Positions 53,481 to 64,000 of a DNA stretch of 64,000 nucleotides are shown one piece after another (position 1 is the first letter of the stretch; each line of letters opens with the position of its first letter). The translations under genes were made by a program, and so were the position numbers. This DNA comes from Prorocentrum cordatum (Eukaryota; Sar; Dinophyceae; Prorocentrales; Prorocentraceae): the NCBI GenBank assembly GCA_963575745.1, contig CAUYUJ010005002.1, positions 779,479-843,478 on the forward strand, written 5' to 3'. The notes under the pieces are model-generated. The model worked only from the letters and a program-made list of their open reading frames with translations, was not told the origin of the DNA and searched no databases.

Positions 53481-54285
53481 GACTGGGCGGCGACACGTCG
53501 CCGACAGACACGCACGCACACGCTCGCAGACATTACGCGCACACACGCACACACACACACACGCACACACACACACACACACACACGCACACACACACAC
53601 CACACTTACACACGCGCGCCACCTTCGCATGCACATACACACGCACACGCTGGCAACACCTACATACACACACCACGCACACCGCACAAGTACACACACA
53701 CACACACCACAACAGACACGCATTTCACAGCCACCTTCGTTTTCCCGCCATTTGTTCCCTGTTTTCCGCTCTTGTCCCGTTCCACTGCTCTCTCCCTCTT
53801 TCCCCGATTCCCTTTTTCGCGTACACGGGCAAACATTACCCCACGCACACGCGCCCCCCCCCTCCCTTCCTTCCCTGGCAGAGCCACCCCGGTAACCCCC
53901 CCAGAGGCTGAAGCTAAGCCTCGAGGCTGTAGCTGAGGCTCCTTCGAACTCACACCCCGCGGAACCCCCCCTCCCCCCCCCCTTCCCCCAATTTCCCGTG
54001 CCCGCGAGCGGGACGGGGGACTGGACCCCCCCATCCACGCCACCGGAACCCACGCCACCGTAACCCTCCCATCCTTCCTCCTACCCCGGCAGAGCCACCC
54101 AGGCCACCGGACCCCCCCCGTTTTCCCCCAATTTCCCTTGTCCACAGGTGGGACGGCGGACTGGACCCCCCCCCACGCCACCGGAACCCACGCCACCAGA
54201 CCCCCCCCCTCCCCTCCCCCTACCCCAGCGGCAGAACCACCCTGGTCACCCCCTCTTTCTTACACGCACACGCCAGATCAGCGGA
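53436..54285. repeat. Low-complexity insertion inside the LINE B RT region
   Basis: (CA)n at 53505-53730, C-rich sequence and two copies of a roughly 140-bp unit (CCCCCAATTTCCC...GGGACGG-GGACTGGACCCC at 53983 and 54123). It separates the NGTDT and YLGK segments, which are normally adjacent in such RTs. Confidence 0.7.
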
Positions 54286-54481
54286 GTTGCGCGTGTCCGT
54301 GCCGTTCAGAACTTTAACCATGTCGTTTTCGACCTCGATAAACGTGGCTCCGGCCGTCTCTTCGAAAGTCAGAACCTTCGTCCTGTCTGGAGTCAGGTGC
54401 AAGCCAACGGCTGCCAACTCCTCCATCACCACTTCTAGCATGCTCGCCAACTCGTCTGCCGACTCTGCGTACAACATAATG

Positions 54482-55755
54482 TCATATGTCATATGCGTAT
54501 CGAACATGTGCGAGCAACCTCCCATTCCCCAAGGGGGTACCAGCATCCCCTACCCGTTGTTTCCAGCTGGCCATCGCCATGTTTAATCCAGCATTGAACA
54601 ACATTGGGCTGATGACGTCTCCCTGTTTGACTCCACGTTGTATTGGGAATGGATGCGTCCCGGCTACGTAACCCGTTGGGTTGGAATACAACGACGCCAG
54701 CAGAGCGACGTGGTCTGCTTCCACACCTTTGCTACGTAGGGCTCGGAACAAGGAAGCGTAGTCGATCCGGTCGGATGCCTTGCGTAATTCGAGAGCTGCG
54801 CACCAGAGCGGCACGCCCCATTCGAAGCATTTGCTGCAAGCAACTTCACAAACCAAGAATGCATCTTCTACCGAATGCTAATTTCTGAAACCAACTTCAT
54901 CGGGGCCCCGAGAACTTTCCAGGACGCCCCGTAGCCGGTGGTGGAGCATCCGAGAGAGCATGTTGCAGGTCATCTTGAGGACAGCGGTCGGCCTCTAATT
55001 TCTCGTCTGTGACAGGTCCCGGTCTTGGGCAGCATGGTATACAACATATTTGTCCACGAATCTTCCAGAAACCCCGTGCGCACCATATCGTTATACATGT
55101 GTATCAGGTCGTCCAGGAAAGTGTTGGAGGCATGCTTGAACATTTCTGCGACGATGCTGTCTATGTCGGCGCCTCTCCTGTTGTTCAGCACCTTGGTTGT
55201 TTTGTCAAGCTCTGCCTTCGTGCACGCAGGAACGTTGAAGGGACCTCGATGACCCGATAGTTCCGGAGGCACTTGTTCAGAGGAAGAGAATCTGTCAGTT
55301 AGGAACCCTTCTAACGCTTCACGAGCGCATTTTGCTTCACCCAGTTCCTTCCGCTTCCGTGCCGGAAACAGTTTCGCCTCTGCGAGTCGGCGTAGGTCAC
55401 GGAACTCAGTCAGAGTTTGTTGGGTGCGCATGGCCTTCTGCCTCCGGAGTTCGGCCCGCACTGCTCTGCGAATTCGTATGGAGATGTCTCTTCTGCCAGC
55501 AGACCAGCTTGGGAGAGCACGGCGTTGGCGGAGAAGATCTTGGAAATCACCGTCGGCCCAGGAGGGTGGTTGATTGGTCGTTCGTTTGTCATGCCCTGCC
55601 GCAACGGTGGTCACGCAAATATCGAGATCGGAAAAAAAGGCATGTTGTCGGATACGCATCCACGTCGTGACAATACGCACGATCATCGCCAGGCTCCCAA
55701 CCTCGAGGGTCATACTTGGTTCTGCGCCTCCGGCCAGATGTCTTGGTACGTACAC
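54482..55755 (-). pseudogene. LINE B ORF2: reverse transcriptase, decayed
   Basis: Frame 1 (55755-54970): a basic linker, then LDKTTKVLNNRRGADIDSIV, MVRTGFLEDSWTNMLYTMLP with PKTG. Frame 2 (to 54482): a stop at 54880-54878 within GFRN-stop-HSVEDAF, motif A CAALELRKASDRIDYASL (first Asp now Glu), motif B GVKQGDVISPMLFNAGL, motif C VRYAYDIMLYA where YADD is usual. Both catalytic sites are damaged. The thumb region TPDRTKVLTF continues in another frame to about 54285. Confidence 0.72.
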
Positions 55756-55852
55756 AGGCGTCTACAGCCCTGTGGCCGGAGCCGAAACACAAGGAAATGA
55801 CTGCTGCACTCTGTTCCACCCGCGCCGTGCGTAGACTAATGAAAACGATGCG

Positions 55853-56393
55853 TCAGCGTACTGAAGCCTTAGCGGGAAATTCGCTATTTGAAGGCCGTGT
55901 GCCGCTGTAAATTCGCTCAGTCCTTGACCACGGGGCCCGGTATTGAACTGAGAATTCCAACCTCCCCAATGACGACAAGGCTGCCCTTGTTCTGCTTCTG
56001 GGACGTGCGCATCGTGCCATCGAGGTCATTGTAAAACGAATCGAGGGCATCCTCGGCAAATCCAGCATGCGGCACGTATACTGCGAAGCATGTGTACAAA
56101 CGACTATGCATCACAATGTCGATACCAAGAACACGATAGCTGCATTTACGGTCTTCTCTGATGGGGACGTGGCGCTCGTGTACCAAAATGCCGACGCCTG
56201 CAGCGACATAGTCCTCCAGATCGAGAAACAATGTGTGACCGCCCTCGAGTGGGAGTTCAGGTAACGGTGCCCGCGTCTCGCTCAATAAAACAATATCCCT
56301 CTGTATGCCTACAAACTCTGATAATAACTCTGTTAATTGTGCGTTCGTCCTTAATCTTGTGTTCTCTGTGTAAATGTGAAGTTCCCCTGTCAA
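55853..56393 (-). pseudogene. LINE B ORF2: endonuclease domain, decayed
   Basis: From 56393: GELHIYTENTRLRTNAQLTE, IVLLSETRAPLP (Glu block), GVGILVHERHV, YTCFAVYVPHAG and VVIGEVGIL where GDFN would be expected, so the catalytic Asp is lost. A stop at 55917 and further stops interrupt the second half. A faint continuation to 55853 and in other frames to about 55600 links to the RT. Confidence 0.6.
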
Positions 56394-56438
56394 GATAGGG
56401 GGTGGAACTTGATTTGACCGGTGCTGTCCTACTCCTGC

Positions 56439-57499
56439 CTAGCAGGTTTTCCTTTCCCCTTGCCCTTTGTCAGCGGACTGCTGCAACGAATTCTGGCATT
56501 TGTCACGCAAGGCTTTGACATCCACGTCGTTGTGCAGCGCCTCCCACGTTTTCCAATCCACCTTCAACCATGTAAGTTTCAGCTTATAGTCAGAAGTGGT
56601 ATTGGCCACCAGCACGGCGTCGATCCCGAGTTTCATGGAGCACGCGGTATCGTCGATCTTGATGGACTTCGTTGCGAAACCCCAGCTGACCAAGAGCTTT
56701 TTTAAATCAACAAGAAAACGTAGGGGCACTCGAACATGTAGCAGCTGATCCAAATTTGCCCAAACCCTTTTGCTTGAGCACGTGATGGCCTCCGACCGGA
56801 ACCTCTTCACAGCGCTTTGAAGGTCATCGGGGGTCGCCATTGTTCCAAACACGAGTCCATTATAGGGCTCTCCTTTCATGAACATCTCGGTCGGAGGTGG
56901 GATCTGTGTTTTCGGGAGCTCCTCTTTGATAAACTGCTCGGCCTCCGCCAAGGAAGAGAGTAAGAGAGGCCACCCAAGCCACCGAAGATTGCGGTCACCG
57001 ATGTTGAATATGAAGCCCCTTGTGACGTCGTCTGGTGCTCCGCCAAACGAGCCTCGACTGACGCCCAGCTGTCCACTGCACCGAAAGAGCGCGGAGTGAC
57101 CTAGGCTGATGCCGTCTGGAGTGCTTCCAGTCGCTGCGTAATATTTGCGATGTCATCCCGGACCGGTTGAAGAGCTTCTTCGAGATGGTGTCGGGAGATT
57201 CCATGTTTTTTGATTGCCGTGATGTCTTGACGGAGAAGTGTCAGACGTGCATCCAACAGCCGTGCCATAGATGAAATTGTCAGTGGTGTGTGATCATGTG
57301 CGTCCTCGAGCTGCTTCTCAAATTCCTGCTGTCGTAGTGGCGTGGGGACATCATCGTCCATCTCCTGCAATGGGCTGGACCCGATCCTCGCTTTCTTGAG
57401 CTCCTGCTTGCTCGGCGTGGACATGAGGGGCGTCTCTGCGGAGCTGCTGCCCAATACTCCACCCACTGGAGTGCCCGGCTGCCAAGAATTCGCTGGCAT
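56439..57499 (-). pseudogene. LINE B ORF1
   Basis: The likely start is ATG at 57499 (MPANSWQPG). A disordered N-terminus and a coiled coil (RLLDARLTLLRQDITAIKKH, LQPVRDDIANITQRLEAL) run to TAG at 57103-57101. The same frame continues past it (VDSWASVEARLAEHQTTS), as if CAG had become TAG. After a frameshift near 57020, GFIFNIGDRNLRWLGWPLLL leads into 170 open codons with KEELPKTQIPP, GEPYNGLVFG and WANLDQLLHVRVPLRFL, ending at 56439. The layout resembles L1 ORF1 proteins, which coat element RNA. Confidence 0.65.
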
Positions 57500-57639
57500 G
57501 GAAGACAATCGAAGGAGGCAAAAACAACGTATGTGCGTATGGGAGTAAGATGTAAAGGTGAGTGCAGAAAGGAGGTAGGATGTACAGATGTGGGACCCTT
57601 GACCCCTTGACCCATTTGGACCCTTGAGCCAAGCAGTGA

Positions 57640-58880
57640 ATGAGCCGCATTGCCAACTGTCGTGTCTGAGCAGCGGCGAAAGCGGCGTCGATGTGCCACA
57701 AGATCCCAGCAACGGCTCAGAGACCGGATCTTGCTCTGGGAGTTTAGTGAAGACGCCGAAGTACAGATCACGTTGGGTTCAGGAGCGGCTCCGGTTTCTG
57801 GGCCGCTCTTCAGATCCATGTCGTGGAGCTTGTCCGGGGCCGAGGACCATTGTGACCAGAAATGCCCCTTCGCTGCTTACTCAGTGTTCCTTGTGGTAGC
57901 AAGATGGCTCTAGGTCACCCGCGTGGGCGCGAAGATAAGTCGCGCTTCGCGCGTCGCGGCCTGGTCAAGAGCGACTGCCCCTCTCCAAGGGGGCTTTGCG
58001 AGGGCTTGAAGACAATCGCGCGTTGTAGATCGCCGGGCGCGAATCGCCAAGTTGGGCGACCCGGAGGATTGCGGTTCAGCCAAGGCGCTCCTTCTTCCGA
58101 GGATGGCGGCACTTGGGCAGCGGCGGTGGCCGCCGCGGTGACGCGTGCCCCCGCGGCGTTCTGCCTCCAGGAGAGGCCGACGTCTCGGTCACCTGCAGCA
58201 TCGCCAAGCTGCCCGACGTCGCCCCTGGTGAGGACGGAGGGGCCGGTGAGTATTTGGATTTGTGGTGGCCCAATGTGTGTGGGTGTGTGTTTTGCGTGCC
58301 CCGTTCAGCTCCACCGAGAGCCCACAGCGCATGTTGGCCGTCCGTCGTTGCGCCGCCTGCGTCGTCTACAGGTGCTCGGGTGGGCGAGCACGCGTTGGCG
58401 CTGACACTTGTTCCCAGGGTCTTGGGGTGGGGGGCGGAGACTTGCCCAGAGAGGTTCAGCAGCGGCGGCGCCCAAGAGGTAGCCAGATTGGAAATGTCAA
58501 CCATATGTTTCGATCTTCCGATGAGCAATTCATCGTCCCAACTCTTCCTCGTCCGTCTTGGCCAGCCGACGAGCCATCTGACGGGCCCATGAAAGATCTG
58601 CCTCTCCAGCGTCAGGCCACCTGACCCGTGTCTTGGGCCAGGCTCGCGCTCACAGCTGGGGGCCGCTGCGAGTGCGTTGTTTCATTGTTTGAGTGAAGCA
58701 TGTACGTCACGATGGCTGCAATGTTGTCGCTGCCAGGCGGGGCTCCATGTATGTGAACCCTGCGCAACCCAACATAGGGGTCTTCCATCCTCGAAAGCAA
58801 GTCCAAGCAGTTCGGAGCAATGCTTTGCAATGCAATGCGAAACATGGCTTAGAATTTTGTTGCATTGGTTTGCACTGTTG
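57640..58880. other. Unassigned region
   Basis: No gene recognised. An ORF of 180 codons (57862-58404) overlaps others in all plus frames. It contains CTCCAGGAG and CCCCTGGTGAG-like words that could be splice sites, but nothing decides. Confidence 0.35.
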
Positions 58881-59235
58881 TTTCTTGCTTGGCGTTGTCT
58901 GGAAGTGGTGCTCGGCATTGCTTGTCATGACACAGCATTACTTGACATGGCTTCGCCATGGTTGGCTTTGCCAGGCGTTGCTTTGCATTGCTTGGCATGG
59001 TTTGGTATTACTTGGCATCGGTGATTGGCATTTCTTGGCATGGTTGCTTGGGAGTGGTTGGCATTGATTTGCCTTGCTTGGCGTTGCTTGGCATAGCCTA
59101 TTGCTTAACATTGCTTGGTACCGTTTCTTAACAATGTTGTTTTGTATTGATTTGCATCGTTTGGAACTACTTGGCATTGTTTAGCATTGCTTGGCATAGC
59201 TTGGCATAGCTTGGCATTGCTTGGCATTGCTTTGG
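58880..59235 (+). repeat. Degenerate TTGCTTGGCA decamer array
   Basis: Irregular tandem copies of TTGCTTGGCAT, ending just before a GGAACCAAG-rich stretch. Confidence 0.85.
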
Positions 59236-59409
59236 CCGAGGGAGGCGGCAAGGAACCAAGACGAAGGAACCCGAGGAAGGCATTAAGGAACCAAGGCCAA
59301 GGAATCTGGGCAACGCTGGGCGCTGCCAATGCAAGGAACCCGAACCACTCGGTCTTGGGTGACGTCTCGGTGCGTCTTGGGGAATGCGCCTCTTCTGGCC
59401 CCCACTTGC

Positions 59410-59431
59410 TGGCTCAAGAAACTGGCTCAAG
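59410..59431 (+). other. Two tandem TGGCTCAAG words (possible truncated spliced-leader relics)
   Basis: Nine bases identical to the 3' end of DinoSL, present twice 13 bases apart, upstream of LINE C ORF1. Retrocopied dinoflagellate mRNAs often keep such shortened, stacked leaders. The words are short enough that chance is possible. Confidence 0.35.
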
Positions 59432-59570
59432 GTTCTGCTGGGATCTTATAAGCGTCCCGTGGGGATCCCATCGGGTCCCGTGGGGATCCCGCGCGCGCCG
59501 GCGCCGCCGCAGTGTTGGCGATTGCGGGTAAACCGAGTTATTTCCGGTTCCTGGCTTCGTCAGCACAACC

Positions 59571-61778
59571 ATGGCGGGGTGCTGCCGCGTCTGCGCGGCC
59601 CATGGCGTGGACGGCCCCGCCCTGCCCGGCTTGGACGTATGCGCGACGCATCGGCAGCACGACATGGCGGTGGCCCCAGCCGGGACCCCGAGCATGGATG
59701 AGGACCTAGAGGAGCAGGGTTCCGGGCTGACGCAGGCCGCTGCCGGGCTAGTGTTGGAGCACTCCGATGCCACGCAGAACGTGGAGGCCTTGCAGGCGGG
59801 CGCGGCGGCCATGCAGATCGCAGCACCTCCTGGGATGGGCTGGGATATCCCGCTCTAGGCCTTCAAAGAGTTCGTGGAGCAAGAGGTCATGTACCACTTC
59901 GACCTCATCTCGGCGGCGCTGTCTCTTCGCCCTCCAGACCAGCGGGTTCTTACAGTGGAAGCCCCCGCTTCATGGGTTGCCATCGTGCGGCTCCTCGGAA
60001 AAATGGCCTAAGACATTGAGTCGGCCAATCCTTGGCAGCGGCTGGGCTTCGGTGAAATGGAAGGTCCCGAGCCTACGTTCCAGGCGATCCAGGCTAGGGC
60101 GCGCACGGCGCGCCTCCTGTGCGCCCATGCGCTGAAGATGCGTTGGCCCCAGGGGGACCTCGATGCCGCCAGCTTGGCTTTCGAGGTCTTCGGCCAGAGT
60201 GCAGCCACCTGTGCTGCACAGTTGGACGACGTGATCCGGGAAAGGCGACGATTGCGTTCCTCCCGGCTGCCACTCTGGAAAGAATTGGGGGCTGGTGCGC
60301 TGCAGATCCTCGCCTCCAGCCGGAATCAGCCCACGGAGCTCTTATGCGCGCAGTGGTCGAGCCTGTTCGGGGACCACGACAGCACGGCGCTGACCCAGCC
60401 CTCCTTGACCCGCACAGCCGCGTCTCTCCTGGAAAAGGGTGACGTCCAATTTTGGACCACACTTGGGGACAGAGTTGCCATGTTCTGGGCACCGTCAGAC
60501 AGCAATGCCTTGTCCCGAATTCTGGCAGCTTTCATGCGCCGCGGGGCTGGCGGCGGAGCTCCTGCTTATCTACGGCTGATCGCGCCGCTCCCCATCTTGC
60601 CGGGCATGGACACGGTGGAGCATGTTTTGGACTATTGGTACCACCCCTTGCTGGGTGGGAAGTGGGCCTCGCGCGTGTAGGCGGTGGAGTTCTGCCCGCA
60701 GCCGCTGGAGATGGTGCCCCCGGGCTCCCACGCTCCGAGGCACACGCTGCAGGGCTTAGCAGTCTTCGCAGTGGCTGTGCAAGGAGGTCGTGCCATGCCG
60801 ACGCTGCCTCCAGCCTCCCTCCTGCAGCTCTCAGCGGTCAAGTCGATCTTCGTCGATTCGCCGCCTGACCAGATGCCCCAAGTGATGCTTCGATTAGCCG
60901 ACCCCGGTTTTGCCAGCGTCCTTTGCCGTCTTCCGAGCCGCAGCCCCGGTAGTTCCCAGGCACTCCCACGAGTCCGGATGGAGCTGGTGCTCCCAGTTGC
61001 CGCGTCGACGCTCTTGCACGAAGTGGTGATGCGGCAACTTCGTAGAACCTTGACCTTCGACGGCGTCATCCTCGGGGGCAGCGACTTGTACACCGATCCG
61101 CTCGCGCTCATCGGCGAGATGAACTCTCCCGCGGCTGCGAGCAAGGTCTGGCATCTCTGCTCGCAGGCCATTTTCCTAGGGCAGGACCGCCTGCTGCTGC
61201 TCAGCGCGGCCACCACAGACACCTGGCAGCCGATCCTGGACGCGCTCATCCAGACGGACTCGGAGACAGCCTTCACTAAGCTCCGTTGGAAAGCATCGGT
61301 GAACGCAGGACGCCCCTGGGCCGCGCCGCAGGCCACTGCCGCGCAGCTCGCGGCCAGCCGGCGGCGCCATGGCGTGGGCCATCGCGGCGCCCACCCGGTG
61401 GATTTCGTGATTGAACTTCGCTTCTCTGGGGAAGTGGGGGGTGCCGAGGACGAGGTCTTCCGCCTTCTCATGGGCCATGTCTCCCAGCATGCAGGTCTCC
61501 AGCTCACGCATGCAGCATCGCCCCTCGCGCCTCGTGGGGGTGAGTGGGTCAATCTGCGCAGCATCGATCCCCTTGCCACTGCTGGACGGGCGCGCCTGTA
61601 CCTCCGCGCCGTCGAGGACGTGGACACGGTGAAGCGGGCCCTGCACGAGCAGAGCATCAGCGCGGGCTCCGACTTCATCACGATCACCGTCCACTCCGAC
61701 TTACAAGACGCCGTGGCTGCCTCGGGAAACAGCAGCCGGGGGCGGGCGGCCGTGGGCCTGGCCCCCGTTCGCCGCTAG
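59571..61778 (+). pseudogene. LINE C ORF1, 735 codons with three in-frame stops
   Basis: One frame runs from ATG 59571 to the TAG at 61776 with only three interruptions: TAG 59856, TAA 60009, TAG 60678. Each is consistent with a single C-to-T change in a Gln codon. The N-terminus has a Cys/His cluster (CCRVCAAHG...DVCATHRQH). The middle is helical (LCAHALKMRW, VIRERRRLRSSRLPLWKELG). The C-terminal part reads VRMELVLPVAASTLLHEVVM and FVIELRFSGEV. No close family is recognised, but the place before an endonuclease-RT frame marks it as an ORF1. Confidence 0.65.
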
Positions 61779-62227
61779 ATGGCGGGGGCCACGGCTTGAG
61801 AATTCAGATATTTGCACGTTCTGGTGAGAGCTTCTTCGCAGTGGACGTCGTCTTTGCCTTCCACCCTCTTCCTGGGGGGCCGATTGCTCCTGGCCGCGTT
61901 CCTGCTGGTCCTCAACCACGAATTCGCCATCCTCATGCTCCTCTTGCCGCCGACGCCGCTGCTCCTCTACACCCCCATCCCCGCGAGGACGCTAGTCTCC
62001 CACGTCGTGTTGCACCTCGCCTTCATCAGCATCTACAGCCTCCAATGCCTCGTCTGGTATTTCGGGATGACCAGCCTGTACTTGATCCGCGTTCCGCAGT
62101 GGTGCAGGACGCCCCGCTGTGTATGTACCGTCGGGCTCGCCTTCGGCAGGCGCTTGGTGACCTTCCTCGGCAGGCGTCTGCAGCTCCTTCGCGCTCGGTC
62201 AGGCCGCTGCCGGCTGCCGCCGGATCT

Positions 62228-64000
62228 ATGCAGCATGATGGGCCTTATTTGGGAGACTACGACATTGCCACATGGAACGCGCAAGCGTTGTTCGCCCAGG
62301 ACTGCAACCGCCAGCATCGTAAAGTTCAGTGCGCACATCGTCTGGCAGCCAGGCATTCCATCGCGACGTGGACGGAAACGCACGGCAGCTTGGATGGCAA
62401 CTACGGTCGGCGGGAGCCGCAAGGCTGTACTTCATGGTGGTCTCCATGGGCCTCGCCGGCGGCTGCGGGGGTCGGTCTCGCAGTCCTAAATGAGTTTTTC
62501 AATCAGTTTGATGCTCCCCGCACGCGATGGCAGGTGGTGTCCCCGGGCGTGCGGCTGTTCTACATCTCCGAGGCCCGCTGGGGAGCCTCGACGTGGTCAC
62601 GGCGTTCTTCCCGACCGGCACGGAGGTTCTGGAGGGGGGCGCGTGGCTCCTGGAGTCATTGCCCCGACTCCCGCGTTCGTCGCGGAGCCTCAGAGAAGCT
62701 GTCCGTCGGCGGCTCGCTGATGTTCGTCTTCCAGCCGATGTCTCCCTGACGCTCCTGGCAGGAGACTTCAATTGGGTGGCTCGTGTGGGGGGCCGGTACT
62801 GCCTGACTACGGCCGCCAGCGCGGGGAACCGAGACCGTTCCGAGGAAGCCCAATGGAAGCGCATGCTACTCGACCCGTTTCAAATGCACGAGTCCTATCA
62901 GCCAGAGGTGGCGCATGCCTCTGCGCAGGCGCGGTCTCGACTGGATCGCGTTTACTCTAATCAGCATGCTGCTGACCAGCTCGACAGACGTATTCAACGG
63001 GCGGCCTTGGAATGGGTGCCGCATTTGTCCGCTCGTCGGGCGGTGGCTGCATCTCGGCGGCGATCGCAATTCCTTCCGGGAGATCAGCGGCCAATCTCTG
63101 AGCAAGTCGTTCAAAAGCGGGAGTGGCCGTCCCGCGTCGCCTTAGAATTCGAGCGGCTGGAGCAAGACAATTCCAATGTGTCGGACATCGGGATGTTACC
63201 ATAGCTAGCCATGGAAGATGCATCACGAAACCTCGAGCACTCGTTGGAAGGAACCCACGGGCCAGTGCCCCTCGAAGACAGGACGGGGATCACAATGAAG
63301 TTCTTGCGTGCGCTGGAGCACCGACGTGTCGGACACATCAACGAGTGCCTCATTGCGTACCCTCTTCTCGCCAGCCTCGTGAGGAACCCGCATGAGAGTC
63401 TTGGAGGAGGGGTGAGGTGTTTTCGCAGGGTGCAAGCTCACGCAACGGAGCTTGCCGGGGACCATGCACTGGATGAGCTGGGCAAGCTCCACCAGGACCC
63501 TCTCAGCCTCTGCTGCGGCCGCTCGTCGCCAGACGAACGCGCGGCTCCTGCAGCGTCTTGCGCCGGGGCGCGGAGCGGCGCTGCAGGCTGTGCGGAGTGC
63601 CGACGGCGTGGTGCACACTAACCCGGAGGGCATGGCTGGGGCTCTAAGGACGCACTGGAAACAGCATTTTGGAGCTCGCCCCACCTGCCAGACAACTCGG
63701 CAGCGATGGATTCGGGAGGGCCGCGCCGATCAAGTGGCTGCTGCGCGAGACCGCCGCCCTTCCGATTGGGAGCTGGCCAGGGGCGACATAACCAAAGCGA
63801 TTCGGCACGCAGTCGGCCCCGGGCCCGGGTGGCATCCCATTCAGCGCATGGCGCGCTATCGAGGAGCTGGCCGCGGACGTGCTGCACAAAGCTTTCCGCG
63901 CTTTGGGGGGCCCCAGTGGCCTCGCCACCCTCGAGCAGGAGTACCCGAACTTCAACGAGAGCCTCGTGGTGTTCTTACCTAAGAAAGCAGACGGCGTAGA
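62228..64000 (+). pseudogene. LINE C ORF2: endonuclease and start of reverse transcriptase, frameshifted, partial
   Basis: ATG 62228; DYDIATWNAQALFAQD and IATWTETHG (Asn and Glu blocks) to about 62572; frameshift; GSLDVVTAFFPTGTE, LLAGDFNWV (GDFN intact, Asp at 62764) and SRLDRVYSN (62935), HLSARR to about 63200. A TAG interrupts near 63202. Further on, RLLQRLAPGRGAALQAVRSA and GMAGALRTHWKQHFG in another frame, then from 63831 GIPFSAWRAIEELAADVLHK and NFNESLVVFLPKKADG, the RT fingers. The window ends before the palm. Confidence 0.72.

Larger units (their letters stand above)
52810..57632 (-). mobile_element. LINE B: decayed L1-like non-LTR retrotransposon
   Basis: Read on the minus strand from 57632 to 52810: ORF1 (coiled coil plus conserved C-terminal half), endonuclease, RT and the post-RT region, without RNase H. 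Multiple frameshifts and stops. Low-complexity DNA (about 53436-54285, with (CA)n and a 140-bp repeat) interrupts the RT region. A 10-nt match to the spliced-leader 3' end (TTGGCTCAAG) lies at 57632-57623, about 125 nt before the likely ORF1 start. Confidence 0.75.
59400..64000 (+). mobile_element. LINE C: non-LTR retrotransposon, decayed, continues beyond the window
   Basis: ORF1 (59571-61778) and ORF2 (endonuclease from 62228, RT start near 63830). Two tandem TGGCTCAAG words at 59410-59418 and 59423-59431 sit about 150 nt before ORF1, where a truncated spliced-leader relic would be expected. The right end is cut by the window. Confidence 0.72.

Noticed and set aside
57862-58404. Spliced gene with exons around 58060-58240
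   Set aside because: Possible GT/AG words exist, but dinoflagellate introns also use non-canonical sites and no domain guides the reading.

Overview
The window is nuclear DNA of a dinoflagellate. The decisive sign is a complete 22-nt dinoflagellate spliced-leader (DinoSL) sequence at 5193-5214, fused to the 5' end of a LINE-type retrotransposon. High GC, almost no intact genes, many tri-nucleotide arrays, dispersed composite repeats, a degenerate RCC1-type repeat array and a PIF1-type helicase ORF also fit a large dinoflagellate genome (Prorocentrum/Symbiodiniaceae-like; species not determinable here). I see no rRNA, functional tRNA, CRISPR array or bacterial-type operon.

Layout. 1-4.9 kb: tandem repeats (152-bp units; 72-99-bp units; TCC/GGA; 73-bp and 83-bp satellites; a CGTTCGGG-type minisatellite). 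5.2-11.2 kb: LINE A, nearly complete (SL; ORF1 with zinc finger and coiled coil; ORF2 with endonuclease, reverse transcriptase and RNase H; 3' hairpin), inserted in a CTTGGGGGCCT array with a candidate 14-bp target-site duplication. 11.2-16.6 kb: continuation of the host repeat, GGA, GAT, ATC and CGT arrays and unassigned DNA. 16.6-18.4 kb: decayed RCC1-like repeats. 18.7-22.2 kb: an intact PIF1-like helicase ORF of 986 codons behind an overlapping upstream ORF. 22.2-25.4 kb: arrays. 25.4-26.1 kb: 3' fragment of another LINE. 26.7-28.2 kb: inverted copy of the 3.0-4.3 kb composite repeat. 28.6-29.45 kb: long AT-rich palindrome. 29.45-31.75 kb: a duplicated module with 42-bp minisatellite. 33.8-43.9 kb: very GC-rich DNA carrying many copies of CCGCAGTTGCGG and a 3.0-kb tandem duplication (34.39-40.09 kb), with an endonuclease relic near 42.3-43.8 kb. 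45.25-46.45 kb: a copy of the LINE A host repeat that lacks the LINE. 47.0-48.4 kb: LINE D relic. 52.8-57.6 kb (minus strand): LINE B, L1-like and decayed. 59.4 kb to the end: LINE C, with a 735-codon ORF1 carrying three in-frame stops and an ORF2 running off the window.

How it works together. This is a retroelement and satellite landscape, not a set of interacting cellular genes. At least five LINE relics of differing structure are present. The best one shows that its transcript was trans-spliced with the nuclear spliced leader before reverse transcription. The only long uninterrupted ORF with a recognised enzymatic core is the PIF1-like helicase, itself plausibly of mobile-element origin.
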